A DNA stretch of 64,000 bases from an uncultured Draconibacterium sp. GTDB lineage: Bacteria; Bacteroidota; Bacteroidia; Bacteroidales; Prolixibacteraceae. Positions 26,833 through 36,248 of this stretch are shown here, piece after piece. The translations under genes and the position numbers were made by a program. The DNA is taken from the NCBI RefSeq assembly GCF_913060805.1, contig NZ_CAJXTC010000022.1, forward strand, positions 27,476 through 91,475, given 5' to 3'. The first letter of the stretch is position 1; each line of letters opens with the position of its first letter. The notes under the pieces are model-generated. The model searched no databases. It saw nothing but the letters and a program-made list of their open reading frames with translations, and was not told where the DNA came from.

Positions 26833-29319
26833 TTGAGTTTCGATCCACATACAACCAATTTACCCATCGTTGACGTAATCAACGAGGTAAAACATCACCT
26901 GCAAAAGGAAAATACATTAATCGTACATGCGCCTCCGGGAGCCGGTAAAAGTACCGTAATCCCACTTGTTCTTCTTGAAGAAAATTGGTTGAATGGGCAA
27001 AAGATTATCATGCTGGAGCCGCGTCGTCTTGCAGCTAAAAGTATTGCCACTCGTCTGGCAGAACTTTTGGGGGAACCGGTTGGAAAACGTGTTGGGTATC
27101 GCATTCGTTTTGACAATTGTGTAAGTGAATCTACACAACTTGAAGTGGTTACCGAAGGAATCCTGACCCGCATGCTACAAAGCGACAATGCGTTGGAAGG
27201 CATCGGAATGGTAATTTTTGATGAGTTTCACGAACGCAGTCTTTTTGCCGATGTGGCTTTGGCTTTGTCGCGCGAAGCACAGCAGATTTTGCGTCCTGAT
27301 TTGCGAATCATGATTATGTCGGCCACGCTGAATATGCCCCAACTTACGCAGCTCCTTAATGCTCCGTCGGTGGTTAGCGAAGGTCGTCAGTATCCCGTTG
27401 AAATTCATTACGAAGGAGACAACGATCTCAAGCTTCTTCCGGAATTAACAAGCCGTGTAATTACAAAAGCGGTTCAAAATCATGATGGCGACATTTTGGT
27501 GTTTTTGCCTGGTGAAGCAGAAATCAAAAATACAGAGGCCATTATTCGAAGCAAACACAAAGGAATTGCCATTCATCCGCTTTACGGCCAGCTGTCGCCA
27601 CAAAAACAGTTTGCTGCTATTATGCCCGGCCGCGAAGGACAGCGTAAAATTATACTTGCTACATCCATTGCCGAAACCAGCTTAACGATTGAAGGCGTTA
27701 AAGTTGTGGTTGACTGCGGTTTTAGCCGGACACTTAAATTTAATCCAAACACAGGCTTGTCGCGCCTCGAAACAGTTGAAATAACTTTAGATTCAGCCGA
27801 TCAAAGAGCCGGACGTGCTGGTCGACTTGGCCCCGGCGCCTGTTACCGCATGTGGACAAAAGCCACACATCATCGTTTAATTAAACACCGCACTCCCGAA
27901 ATTGAAGAAGCTGATCTCGCGTCACTGGCTCTGGAAATGGCCAAATGGGGTGTCGACGATATCAATAAACTGACCTGGCTAACTCCACCACCAAAAGGAC
28001 ATGTTTTGCAAGCCAACGAACTGCTGGAGCAACTGGATGCCATTGACGATGGAAAAATTACTGAACACGGAAAAGCGATTCATCGTCTCCCTTGTCATCC
28101 GCGATTGGCGCACATGTTGCTGTTGGCGCAAAACGAGGATGTTACAGCACTGGCATGCGATATTGCAGCTATTTTGGAAGAACGCGATCCCTTAAACCGC
28201 GATGCCGGAATCGATATTAATTTACGCATTGAAGCTTTGCGCCGTTATCGTACCGGAACATTAAAAAACAAGCGATTAAAACATATTGCAAAGATTTCGG
28301 GGCAATACCAGAAAATGCTCAATATTGATGAAGACAATTCATCTGTTGATCCATTTGAAACCGGTTTATTGCTGGCCTATGCTTACCCGGAACGTATTGC
28401 TCATGCTACTCCGGGCAACAATGCCCAATTTAAACTGGCAAACGGGAATATCGCGGCTGCCGGGCACGAAGACGACCTTGCACATGAAGATTGGCTGTCG
28501 ATCGCAAGTGTAAATGCCCGGGATGGTGTTGGCCGAATATTTTTGGCATCGCCACTAAATCCTCGCGACCTTGCACCGATGGTTAAAAATGTTGAATCCA
28601 TCAGTTGGGATACAAAAAGAGGTGGTTTTTCTGCTTTTTCAGAGTTAAGAATTGGCAGCATTATTCTTCAACAAAAACCATTACAGGAGTATAACATCGA
28701 CCAGAAAATTAAGGCAATTTCAGATGCCATAAAAAAGGAAGGTGCCTGGCTGCTTGATTTTAATGCGGAAGTTGAACAATGGCAAAACCGGATAATCAGT
28801 TTGAGACAATGGGATGCAACTAATGACTGGCCTGATGTGAGTACCAGCCACTTGTTGGCAACTAACCATGAATGGCTTTCACCTTATCTTTCCGATGTAA
28901 AAAAGCCCGAAGACCTGAAGAAAATCAAACTAAAAGAAGTACTTCAACACTACTTGAATTACGACCTTCAACAATTATTGGATAAGCTGGCACCTGAGCG
29001 TTTGCAAGTGCCCAGCGACTCGAACATTAAACTTAAATATGGTTCAGGCGGCGAAGCACCGATTTTGGCTGTGCGTTTGCAGGAAGTATTTGGGATGCTC
29101 GACACGCCAACCGTTAATAATGGAAGTGTAAAAGTTTTACTGCACCTTTTATCGCCGGGATTTAAGCCCGTGCAAGTAACCGATGATTTGAACAGCTTTT
29201 GGGCCACTACCTATTTCGAGGTAAAAAAGGAATTAAAAGCACGCTATCCGAAACATCACTGGCCTGACAATCCGTTGGAGGCTGAGCCATTGAGAGGAGT
29301 TAAACGGAAAAAGAATTAG
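26833..29319 (+). CDS. hrpB: ATP-dependent helicase HrpB
   Basis: A DEAH-type RNA helicase of 828 residues from the chosen start. It has motif I PPGAGKST, motif Ia LEPRRLAA, motif II DEFHER, motif III SATL and motif VI QRAGRAGR, then winged-helix, ratchet and HrpB C-terminal regions (RGVKR at the end). The bacterial role is poorly known. There is no ATG near the N-terminus. TTG at 26833 gives LSFDPHTTNLP, which fits what I recall of Bacteroidota homologues beginning MSF; another TTG at 26812 would add seven residues. It begins about 40 bp after the xth terminator and is transcribed alone. Confidence 0.93.
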   Translation: MSFDPHTTNLPIVDVINEVKHHLQKENTLIVHAPPGAGKSTVIPLVLLEENWLNGQKIIMLEPRRLAAKSIATRLAELLGEPVGKRVGYRIRFDNCVSESTQLEVVTEGILTRMLQSDNALEGIGMVIFDEFHERSLFADVALALSREAQQILRPDLRIMIMSATLNMPQLTQLLNAPSVVSEGRQYPVEIHYEGDNDLKLLPELTSRVITKAVQNHDGDILVFLPGEAEIKNTEAIIRSKHKGIAIHPLYGQLSPQKQFAAIMPGREGQRKIILATSIAETSLTIEGVKVVVDCGFSRTLKFNPNTGLSRLETVEITLDSADQRAGRAGRLGPGACYRMWTKATHHRLIKHRTPEIEEADLASLALEMAKWGVDDINKLTWLTPPPKGHVLQANELLEQLDAIDDGKITEHGKAIHRLPCHPRLAHMLLLAQNEDVTALACDIAAILEERDPLNRDAGIDINLRIEALRRYRTGTLKNKRLKHIAKISGQYQKMLNIDEDNSSVDPFETGLLLAYAYPERIAHATPGNNAQFKLANGNIAAAGHEDDLAHEDWLSIASVNARDGVGRIFLASPLNPRDLAPMVKNVESISWDTKRGGFSAFSELRIGSIILQQKPLQEYNIDQKIKAISDAIKKEGAWLLDFNAEVEQWQNRIISLRQWDATNDWPDVSTSHLLATNHEWLSPYLSDVKKPEDLKKIKLKEVLQHYLNYDLQQLLDKLAPERLQVPSDSNIKLKYGSGGEAPILAVRLQEVFGMLDTPTVNNGSVKVLLHLLSPGFKPVQVTDDLNSFWATTYFEVKKELKARYPKHHWPDNPLEAEPLRGVKRKKN

Positions 29320-29335
29320 CCGAAACGAATATTGC

Positions 29336-29875
29336 TTATCGTTTGCGTCTGTATTTAACCTGTGTGATGGCATTTAGAAATACTTCTGATGAAATCAATT
29401 CGAATTCGAATACTTGAGAAAGATCTCCAAACAATGGAATACCTCCTCCCAAAATAACAGGGATTGTGGAAATTATTAGCTCGTCGATTCTGTCTTCTTT
29501 TAGATATCGCTGAATTGTAGTTCCTCCGTCAACGTATATATTGGCAAATCCTTTTTCGTTTAATTCTTGAGTAATTTCTGACGGAGTTCCATTTACAATG
29601 TCCACCTTGCCAATCAAATTATCAGGAACTGATTTCAAGGTTGAACTAACCACAAATACAGGCACCTGGTAAGGCCACGGAATGTTGAAGCCCAGCACCG
29701 TTTCGAAAGTCCCCCGCCCCATAACAATAGCATCAATCTTATCAATAAAAGTATTGTATCCAAGATCTTTATGCTCCGGATTGGGCACACTGTTCAAAAA
29801 TTCGAGTCCACCATTTTTGTCAGCAATAAAACCGTCTAAACTTGTGGCTATAAATACGTGATTTTTTGTTTTCAT
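29336..29875 (-). CDS. RibD C-terminal/DHFR-fold reductase
   Basis: A 179-residue protein of the dihydrofolate-reductase-like family that includes the RibD reductase domain and YyaP/YwjB types. Motifs are VFIATSLDGFIAD at the N-terminus, AIVMGRGTFETV, and IYVDGGTTIQRYL with IPVILGGGIPLFG for NADPH binding. The start is ATG at 29873-29875, preceded by AAAGGAAT. A longer frame to 29959 exists only because it runs into a common interspersed repeat and should not be used. Substrate unknown; such stand-alone proteins are usually annotated simply as dihydrofolate reductase family. Confidence 0.9.
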   Translation of the reverse strand: MKTKNHVFIATSLDGFIADKNGGLEFLNSVPNPEHKDLGYNTFIDKIDAIVMGRGTFETVLGFNIPWPYQVPVFVVSSTLKSVPDNLIGKVDIVNGTPSEITQELNEKGFANIYVDGGTTIQRYLKEDRIDELIISTIPVILGGGIPLFGDLSQVFEFELISSEVFLNAITQVKYRRKR

Positions 29876-29934
29876 ATTCCTTTCAAAATAAATGTTGTGG
29901 GAAATAATAAATATGAATACTATAATGTTTCTTT

Positions 29935-30016
29935 CGTCATGCTGAACTTGTTTTAGCATCTATCACTAGATTGATTAAATCAATTAAAAATGATCCTGAA
30001 ACAAGTTCAGGATGAC
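29935..30016. repeat. Interspersed inverted repeat (CGTCATCCTGAACTTGTTTCAGGATC type)
   Basis: Left arm 29935-29960 (CGTCATgCTGAACTTG...) and right arm 29992-30016 (...CAAGTTCAGgATGACG) are near-perfect complements around a 31-bp centre. Translated fragments of this family (QVQHDE) are familiar across many genomes, so it is probably a mobile palindromic repeat. Confidence 0.75.
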
Positions 30017-30081
30017 GTTCTACTATTTATGTAAGAAATCTACAAAACTCAATACTACCATCAATTATGGAAAAATACAAA

Positions 30082-30113
30082 AGAAAAGAGGCTGCTCCTC
30101 TGAGCTAGCCTCT
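30082..30113 (-). terminator. Terminator of the giant T9SS protein gene
   Basis: On the minus strand GAGGCT (30107-30112) pairs with AGCCTC (30088-30093) and is followed by TTTTCTTTT. It is about 85 bp past the stop at 30195. Confidence 0.7.
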
Positions 30114-30194
30114 CATCTTACTTTTAGTAGAACCTCCCGAAATCAATTACTGTTTTTCAGTAAAGTTGTAATTTATTGATTCTGAAAAAGTATT

Positions 30195-33100
30195 TTATTT
30201 ATTTCGGTATATAAGTTTTCCAATACGGATGTCTCCGTCAATATCCAGTTTGTAGAGGTACATTCCTGAAATTTCTGTTTCAGGTCTGAATTCTACGCGC
30301 TGCAATTCACCTGCTTCAACCGGTTTGTCGAGTAAACGAACAATCCGTTGTCCAAGCATATTATGAATTTCAAGAACAGCATGACCACTAACTGCAGGTA
30401 CAAACTCGAAGTTCACTACCTCGTCGAATGGGTTCGGGAAGGCTTTGAATTCGCTCTCCAGCAAGTCAAGATCTTCTGTTTCAACTTTCTTCTTACCATT
30501 GCCTTTACCTTTATCCTGAGCAATCATTACGCTTCCGGATAATGATGCTTGCTGATTGAAGTAGTCTATATCACAAACACATTGAGGAATACAGGTTACG
30601 GCATGAATAATGATGAAAACAGATTTCGGTGCTCCCGTTAATTCCAGATCAAAGCCATCTAATGGTTGAGCTCCTTCATAAACTATATTATATTGTCCCG
30701 GAGCAACCGTTGGTTTACCATTTTTCATGCTTGGATACATATCTTCACCCGCATAGATATGAGCTTCTGATAAGATCCAGCCATCAAATAAGTCATAGTA
30801 TACAGTGATAACTCCTTCGCTCTCAAAGTTAACAACAGCAGTGCCAACATGCGTGCCTTTGCTCTCATCACATTGAGCTGCACCGGCATATATAGGCATA
30901 TAGTAAGTTTTACCTTCTTGAATTAAGTTCGTCCAACCCCATCGGCTATATCCATCTTCAAGGAAACACCTTGCACCTAAGGTATCATTTGTTTCTGATA
31001 ATTCTTCATCCAGTCGGGCAAATGCAGTTTCGCAACCACCATATTGATTGATCATCCATGTAATGGTCTGTTCGCATGTCTCTCTGTTGCCGCAATAGTC
31101 AACTGCCCAGTGTGTATGAACAACTTCGTAGTAACAACCGTCGTCTGATACTGTTGGAGTACCTTCGATAACACCTTTATCCGCCACACCGCAATTATCA
31201 CTCCAAGTAACAGTATCCATAGGCATCCAGTCTACATATTCCGGATCACATCCTATATCAACAGGTTCTGGACAATTATCTGCTGTTGGTTTTTCAGTAT
31301 CAGCGGCTACTCCAAACGTTGCACTAGCGGTCGTTTCATCACACAGATCCTCGATAGTCCATGTTACTGTGATCGTATCGCCTTCACAAAGTACCGGGTA
31401 AACTTCATCCCAGTCATTCTCTGTTACCTGAGGATCACAACCCTGACCTACAAGCTCTGTTTGTATTGCGGTCAACGATGCTGACATCCACGCATCAAAT
31501 GCTGCACTCAGCTGTTCCTGACTATCATAGTCACATGAGCTGTTGTCATCATCATCGCTCGGATCAGTCACTACAAGATCATCTACGCCGGCTACTCCAA
31601 ACGTTGCACTAGCGGTCGTTTCATCACACAGATCCTCGATAGTCCATGTTACTGTGATCGTATCGCCTTCACAAAGTACCGGGTAAACTTCATCCCAGTC
31701 ATTCTCTGTTACCTGAGGATCACAACCCTGACCTACAAGCTCTGTTTGTATTGCGGTCAACGATGCTGACATCCACGCATCAAATGCTGCACTCAGCTGT
31801 TCCTGACTATCATAGTCACATGAGCTGTTGTCATCATCATCGCTCGGATCAGTCACTACAAGATCAGCTGGTGCTGGCAACCTAAATGTTGCTGAACAAG
31901 TATTCGGATTAGCACATTCATCATGTAATGTCCACGTTACAGTTACAGTATCACCACAAGCATCAGGATAAGTTACACTATCCCAATCAGTAGTAAGTAT
32001 AGAGTCACTTCCAATTACTGTTACTCTTGCCATCCATTCATCAAATGCTGTTTCAATTTCAGCAGAGGTCAAACAAGTTGTAACAGTAGTGTCATTTGGA
32101 CAAGTCAAAATCACTGGATCGCGGTCACCAACAGTTCCTGTACAATTCACTGATTGCGGCACAGTTAAGGACGTATCAGTAATTACAAGTTTATAATCAC
32201 CTGAATCTAATCCGGTAATCATAGTGTCGTTACTAATTACTGTCACATCATCTGGTAAGGCATACCATTCAAACAAATAGTTAGTATAATTTGTAGGTAC
32301 GGTTGCTATTTTAGCCCAACCATCTGAAGCCCCGTCGCATGTTGCATCCTCTGTATCAACTGTACATGGTGGTGTTGTATAGGTCGGTGCTGAAATTCTT
32401 ACCATACAAGTTACCTCACATCCATTTACATCCACTAAATCAACATAATATGCTATACCTCCTACACTACCTTCTATTCCCCATATGGAGTCTGTACCTT
32501 GCCCGCCACCAATAGTACCATCAGTGGTATACCAGTAATAGGACACTATATCCGGAGTATTTACTTTAGCAGAACCATCATATAGAAACTGATTGGATGC
32601 TGCATGAGCCGTTGTATTACAAATTGGGTTTGGATATACAGTTACTAGTACATCTGCAATATCCTCACAATTGTTGTGATTTATTGTTTTTATCCAGAAT
32701 GTGGAATCGCCTACAGAAACAGTTACTGAAGGGCTTATTGAATTTGTTCCTGCTAATGCATCTGCCTCACTGGCAAAGTAACTTACAGTACCTCCACCAT
32801 CGTCAGTTATAGCGGTAGACAAATCAAAAGATTTTGCTCCTGTTTCTCCATTTTCACAACTGTCAAGATTCGTTACTTCCAACACAGGGTTCGGATATAC
32901 AGTCAACTGTACTTCTGCAATATCCTCACAATAATTAGCATTTATCGTCTTAATCCAGAATGTGGAATCTCCTACGGACACAATTACTGAAGGGCTTATT
33001 GAATTTGTTCCAGTTATTGCATCTGCCTCACTGGCAAAGTAACTTAGAGTACCTCCACCATCGTCAGTCACAGCGGTAAACAGATCAAAAGACTTTGCTC

Positions 33101-34916
33101 CTGTTTCGCCATTTCCACAGCTGTCAAGATTCATAACTTCCAACACAGGATTCGGATATACAGTAACTAGTACATCTGCAATACTGTCGCAGCCGTTAGT
33201 ACTAACTGTTTTAACCCAAAAAGTTGAATCGCCAACAGAAACAGTAACCAGTGGAGAAATAGTTGGAGAACCATTATTCGCGTTCGCATAACTCGAATAA
33301 TAAGTTGGACTACTTCCACCATAAGATACTACAGCTGTTGAAAGATCGAAAAGTTTTTCACCTGTTTCGCCATTTTCACAACTATCCAAATTCATAACTT
33401 CCAAATCAGGATTCGGATAAAATCCAATGATAAAACTGTCTACAACGTAACATTCAACATCCTGCGGATTAGAAGCCCTGACATATATTGTTTTAGGCAT
33501 TTCATTAGCAGGAATATTGTGCGATAAAGAATCGTCTATTACTCCTAAGAATTTATCAGCATCTTCAAAAGTATTATGATATGTTATAATATTGCCAAAT
33601 GTAGTATCAACATTAGCTGTTAAATCAATATCATAAGACACTTCATCCTGGCATTCTTCCGAATTATGAACAGCCACATCTGTAGTTAATTCATAACCGA
33701 AAAGAAATGGCCCTGCAAAGTCTTTTAACTCAGCAGTAAACGAAGCAGAAGCACGTGTTTTAACCATCAAACTACCTAAAGTTTTATTACATGCATCATC
33801 GCCTCCAAAACTACCGAGACCAATTTCCGTTAAATTAATTGCAAATTCGGCATATTGAAGTGCCTGAATTTCCTCATACCAAGCTTTTGCTTCCAAACTT
33901 CCCCATGGTGCGCCCAACACAGCATCATTTACATTTACAATAGCCCAAGCTACTGCAAACGATCCTGTGGCTTCAATTCCGGCATAACCAAAACCGTCAG
34001 CATCTTCACCACTATCGAATTCACCGGTTAAAGTAAAGTCAACAGAATCTGGCATTGCTATGGAAAGCGCAGCAAAGGTGGCGTCAGACATCCATAATCT
34101 AACTGAAGCTGCAGGATCTGTACCTCCATTTTCAAAATCTATACTCACAATCAAATCTCCTGCCTGCGTAACGTCCTTAGGTCCAAACTCCCATGCCGTA
34201 TGACCTGCATCATCATCGAGATTTGTTAATGCAGTACCACTAAAATCAAGCTGGTTTCTAAAAAATTCAAAATCGGCATGTGAATTACCATCTGATGAAA
34301 TGGTAGTAAAAGCACCTATTCCATAAATATCACCATTGGTATCTTCCCTCATATGACCCATTACATCAACTAGATCATTTTTCTGAGGCGTACCTCCTGT
34401 TCCTAAACTCCAGGTAGCGGGATTACCTCCGTTTTTATCCTGACCACCAGTAAATACACTTTCGTCATTAAAACCACCCTGAGAGTTCCAGTCACGAAAA
34501 TAAACACCATCAATCCACAGATAACCACCATTTAGAGTATTTCTTGGCACACTCATTCTTAATTCAAAAGAAGTATTGTAGTCGGCAAGAACATCTTGGA
34601 GTAATGCAGCGGCATTTGTTTGGTCAATAACCCCTGATCCAGACCCTGAATACAGAGTTGTATCAAACCAATCGTCTGTATTATATACATAACTCCCTTC
34701 ATATACTGTAAGAGTATCAGCATAAATATCAGAATCAATACCAAAATTTGCCTTGACAGTGGCTCCCTCTGTTACAATTTGTCCATAACTAACAGGAGCC
34801 GTAAAAATGGCTAAAAGAAGTAATGTTACACCACTGCACCAACATCGAAATAGCCATTTTTTCATTTCAGACAACGAGAAATCTGTTCTCGAAGGTTCTA
34901 CGTAATTTTGTTTCAT
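30195..34916 (-). CDS. Giant secreted multidomain protein with T9SS sorting domain
   Basis: A 1573-residue exported protein. The N-terminal signal segment is hydrophobic to about residue 45 (TAPVSYGQ). The region to about 480 is a beta-rich domain of unknown type. Residues about 499-765 hold three copies of an 88-residue module opening YPNPxLEVxNLDSC. Residues about 1017-1204 hold two copies of a 95-residue module (AFDAWMSASL, CDETTASATFG) whose DNA is identical over 277 bp. The last 80 residues (FKAFPNPFDE to IGKLIYRNK) form a type A T9SS sorting domain, so it should cross the outer membrane and be attached or released. Adhesin or matrix role is inferred. No enzyme motif was found. It ends in its own terminator; two LuxR regulators lie upstream. 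Confidence 0.85.
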   Translation of the reverse strand: MKQNYVEPSRTDFSLSEMKKWLFRCWCSGVTLLLLAIFTAPVSYGQIVTEGATVKANFGIDSDIYADTLTVYEGSYVYNTDDWFDTTLYSGSGSGVIDQTNAAALLQDVLADYNTSFELRMSVPRNTLNGGYLWIDGVYFRDWNSQGGFNDESVFTGGQDKNGGNPATWSLGTGGTPQKNDLVDVMGHMREDTNGDIYGIGAFTTISSDGNSHADFEFFRNQLDFSGTALTNLDDDAGHTAWEFGPKDVTQAGDLIVSIDFENGGTDPAASVRLWMSDATFAALSIAMPDSVDFTLTGEFDSGEDADGFGYAGIEATGSFAVAWAIVNVNDAVLGAPWGSLEAKAWYEEIQALQYAEFAINLTEIGLGSFGGDDACNKTLGSLMVKTRASASFTAELKDFAGPFLFGYELTTDVAVHNSEECQDEVSYDIDLTANVDTTFGNIITYHNTFEDADKFLGVIDDSLSHNIPANEMPKTIYVRASNPQDVECYVVDSFIIGFYPNPDLEVMNLDSCENGETGEKLFDLSTAVVSYGGSSPTYYSSYANANNGSPTISPLVTVSVGDSTFWVKTVSTNGCDSIADVLVTVYPNPVLEVMNLDSCGNGETGAKSFDLFTAVTDDGGGTLSYFASEADAITGTNSISPSVIVSVGDSTFWIKTINANYCEDIAEVQLTVYPNPVLEVTNLDSCENGETGAKSFDLSTAITDDGGGTVSYFASEADALAGTNSISPSVTVSVGDSTFWIKTINHNNCEDIADVLVTVYPNPICNTTAHAASNQFLYDGSAKVNTPDIVSYYWYTTDGTIGGGQGTDSIWGIEGSVGGIAYYVDLVDVNGCEVTCMVRISAPTYTTPPCTVDTEDATCDGASDGWAKIATVPTNYTNYLFEWYALPDDVTVISNDTMITGLDSGDYKLVITDTSLTVPQSVNCTGTVGDRDPVILTCPNDTTVTTCLTSAEIETAFDEWMARVTVIGSDSILTTDWDSVTYPDACGDTVTVTWTLHDECANPNTCSATFRLPAPADLVVTDPSDDDDNSSCDYDSQEQLSAAFDAWMSASLTAIQTELVGQGCDPQVTENDWDEVYPVLCEGDTITVTWTIEDLCDETTASATFGVAGVDDLVVTDPSDDDDNSSCDYDSQEQLSAAFDAWMSASLTAIQTELVGQGCDPQVTENDWDEVYPVLCEGDTITVTWTIEDLCDETTASATFGVAADTEKPTADNCPEPVDIGCDPEYVDWMPMDTVTWSDNCGVADKGVIEGTPTVSDDGCYYEVVHTHWAVDYCGNRETCEQTITWMINQYGGCETAFARLDEELSETNDTLGARCFLEDGYSRWGWTNLIQEGKTYYMPIYAGAAQCDESKGTHVGTAVVNFESEGVITVYYDLFDGWILSEAHIYAGEDMYPSMKNGKPTVAPGQYNIVYEGAQPLDGFDLELTGAPKSVFIIIHAVTCIPQCVCDIDYFNQQASLSGSVMIAQDKGKGNGKKKVETEDLDLLESEFKAFPNPFDEVVNFEFVPAVSGHAVLEIHNMLGQRIVRLLDKPVEAGELQRVEFRPETEISGMYLYKLDIDGDIRIGKLIYRNK
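31305..31866. repeat. 277-bp identical tandem duplication inside the T9SS gene
   Basis: Copies at 31305-31581 and 31590-31866 appear identical by eye, with an 8-bp joint and a 285-bp period (95 codons), so the frame is kept. Identity at synonymous positions points to very recent duplication or gene conversion. Confidence 0.9.
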
Positions 34917-35205
34917 ACATGTAATTTTGAAGAGTTAAAATAATTTTGTAAACCAAGTTTGTTTTAGTCTCTGTTTTACTCAATTACCTTCATCTTCAAA
35001 AGGAGAAGTTTCCTTCTAGGCGTCCGGATGTATTCGTCATGATTTTTTGAAATTACATCTGGGGCAAGATGCAATTTCCACCCTTATTTATCATTTCATG
35101 ACAACCTTTTCAGAATTGCAGATACAAGTTACCATAAGATAAAATTCGATTCAATCGGGAATTTTCCTGAATTTTTTTGTGCTTATTGGGTATGAAATTA
35201 AGGTA

Positions 35206-35844
35206 TTAATGTAGGTTATTTTGATAGGCAAATTCGATCATTTCTGCAGTAGACCTTACACTTAATTTTGTTTGTATATTTTTTTTGTGCGACTCTACTG
35301 TTCGTGGGCTTATATTCAATTTAACACCTATCTCTTTATAAGTGTAGCCTTTACAGAAAAGTTTCAGAATAGAGAGTTCTCTGTTGGTTAGAATCCTTTT
35401 ATCCTCGAAGGTTACAGAAACCTTCTTACTTCTTAAATATTTTTTAAGTAATTGCCATACTCGTGGAGGGAAATGATCATCTCCGTTTTTCACAGTTTTA
35501 ATAGCATTTACCAACATATCGTTTCCGGCATCGTTAAAGATAAAACCATTAACTCCCAGGCTAATATACTCCTCGAAAAAGTCAGAATAATCGGTACTTA
35601 ATACCAGTAAAACCGGAGTTCGCGAAGTTTTTCGTCTGATTTTTTTTATACTACTGATTCCTTCATCCAAACAATGAATGATATCAATTAGAATTACATC
35701 GGGCTTTTGGACCTTCAGTTTGCTTATAAACTCGTTGATAGTTTTCGATTCAAAAACTATTTTACACTCTCCTGAATCTTCCAGTACCGACTTTATGCCG
35801 GAACAAAAAAGTGAATAGTTTTCCAATATGGCAACATTGCACAT
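35206..35844 (-). CDS. LuxR/NarL-type regulator with degenerate receiver
   Basis: A 212-residue regulator. The N-terminal receiver-like domain (1-120) keeps the phospho-acceptor region DVILIDIIH. But the acidic pocket reads LEN instead of the usual DD, and the conserved Lys is replaced by Asn in GFIFNDAG. The C-terminal LuxR helix-turn-helix (about 150-210) is intact: LTNRELSILKLFCKGYTYKEIG and SPRTVESHKKNI. Start chosen at ATG 35842-35844, which has GGGGGGA just upstream; a 23-residue longer frame has no homologous feel. No histidine kinase is adjacent. It sits between a giant T9SS cargo and a second such regulator, suggesting control of those surface proteins (inference). Confidence 0.87.
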   Translation of the reverse strand: MCNVAILENYSLFCSGIKSVLEDSGECKIVFESKTINEFISKLKVQKPDVILIDIIHCLDEGISSIKKIRRKTSRTPVLLVLSTDYSDFFEEYISLGVNGFIFNDAGNDMLVNAIKTVKNGDDHFPPRVWQLLKKYLRSKKVSVTFEDKRILTNRELSILKLFCKGYTYKEIGVKLNISPRTVESHKKNIQTKLSVRSTAEMIEFAYQNNLH

Positions 35845-36248
35845 AATCCCCCCATTTTTTATCATTATACACTTACAAAGTCGGAATAAATCCAACTGCG
35901 CAAGGGATTCCACTATTGCTAATTTAAGGGTGGGGCTTGGAATTACGTGAATTCAAGATACAATATACCACTTTTTACGTAGCCAGTCAATCCGTAATTT
36001 TCCGTAAAATATTTCCGTAAAATTACGCAATAAAATACCTATTAGTATTCTATATGTTTTCCATTTAAAACTCATATTTCATTTAAATGCACAATTAAAT
36101 TGTAGTAAAATAGCTATTAAATAAGAAATTGAAGGTTCTTAATTTTTATAAGGGAATCTTCGGCCATGCCAATGATCGCACTCTGCAGCTCTTTTTCTTA
36201 AATATTCAAGTCCTTTATTCTGGGTGAGCGAATTGCATATAAATTAAC
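35845..36248. promoter_or_regulatory. Region between the two LuxR genes with TCCGTAA repeats
   Basis: 404 bp without a gene. TCCGTAA occurs at 35991, 36001 and 36014, nested in an inverted repeat CGTAATTTT (35993-36001) / AAAATTACG (36019-36027). It lies about 150 bp upstream of the regulator at 35206-35844. A binding site for either regulator is plausible but not shown. Confidence 0.45.

Larger units (their letters stand above)
29876..30194. other. Intergenic region with inverted-repeat element
   Basis: 319 bp holding the promoter side of the DHFR-fold gene, the 82-bp inverted repeat at 29935-30016 and the terminator of the giant T9SS gene (30082-30113). No gene seen. Confidence 0.55.

Noticed and set aside
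29876-29959. Longer N-terminus for the DHFR-fold protein
   Set aside because: Its extra residues come from the interspersed repeat; a good ATG with AAGGAAT stands at 29873-29875.
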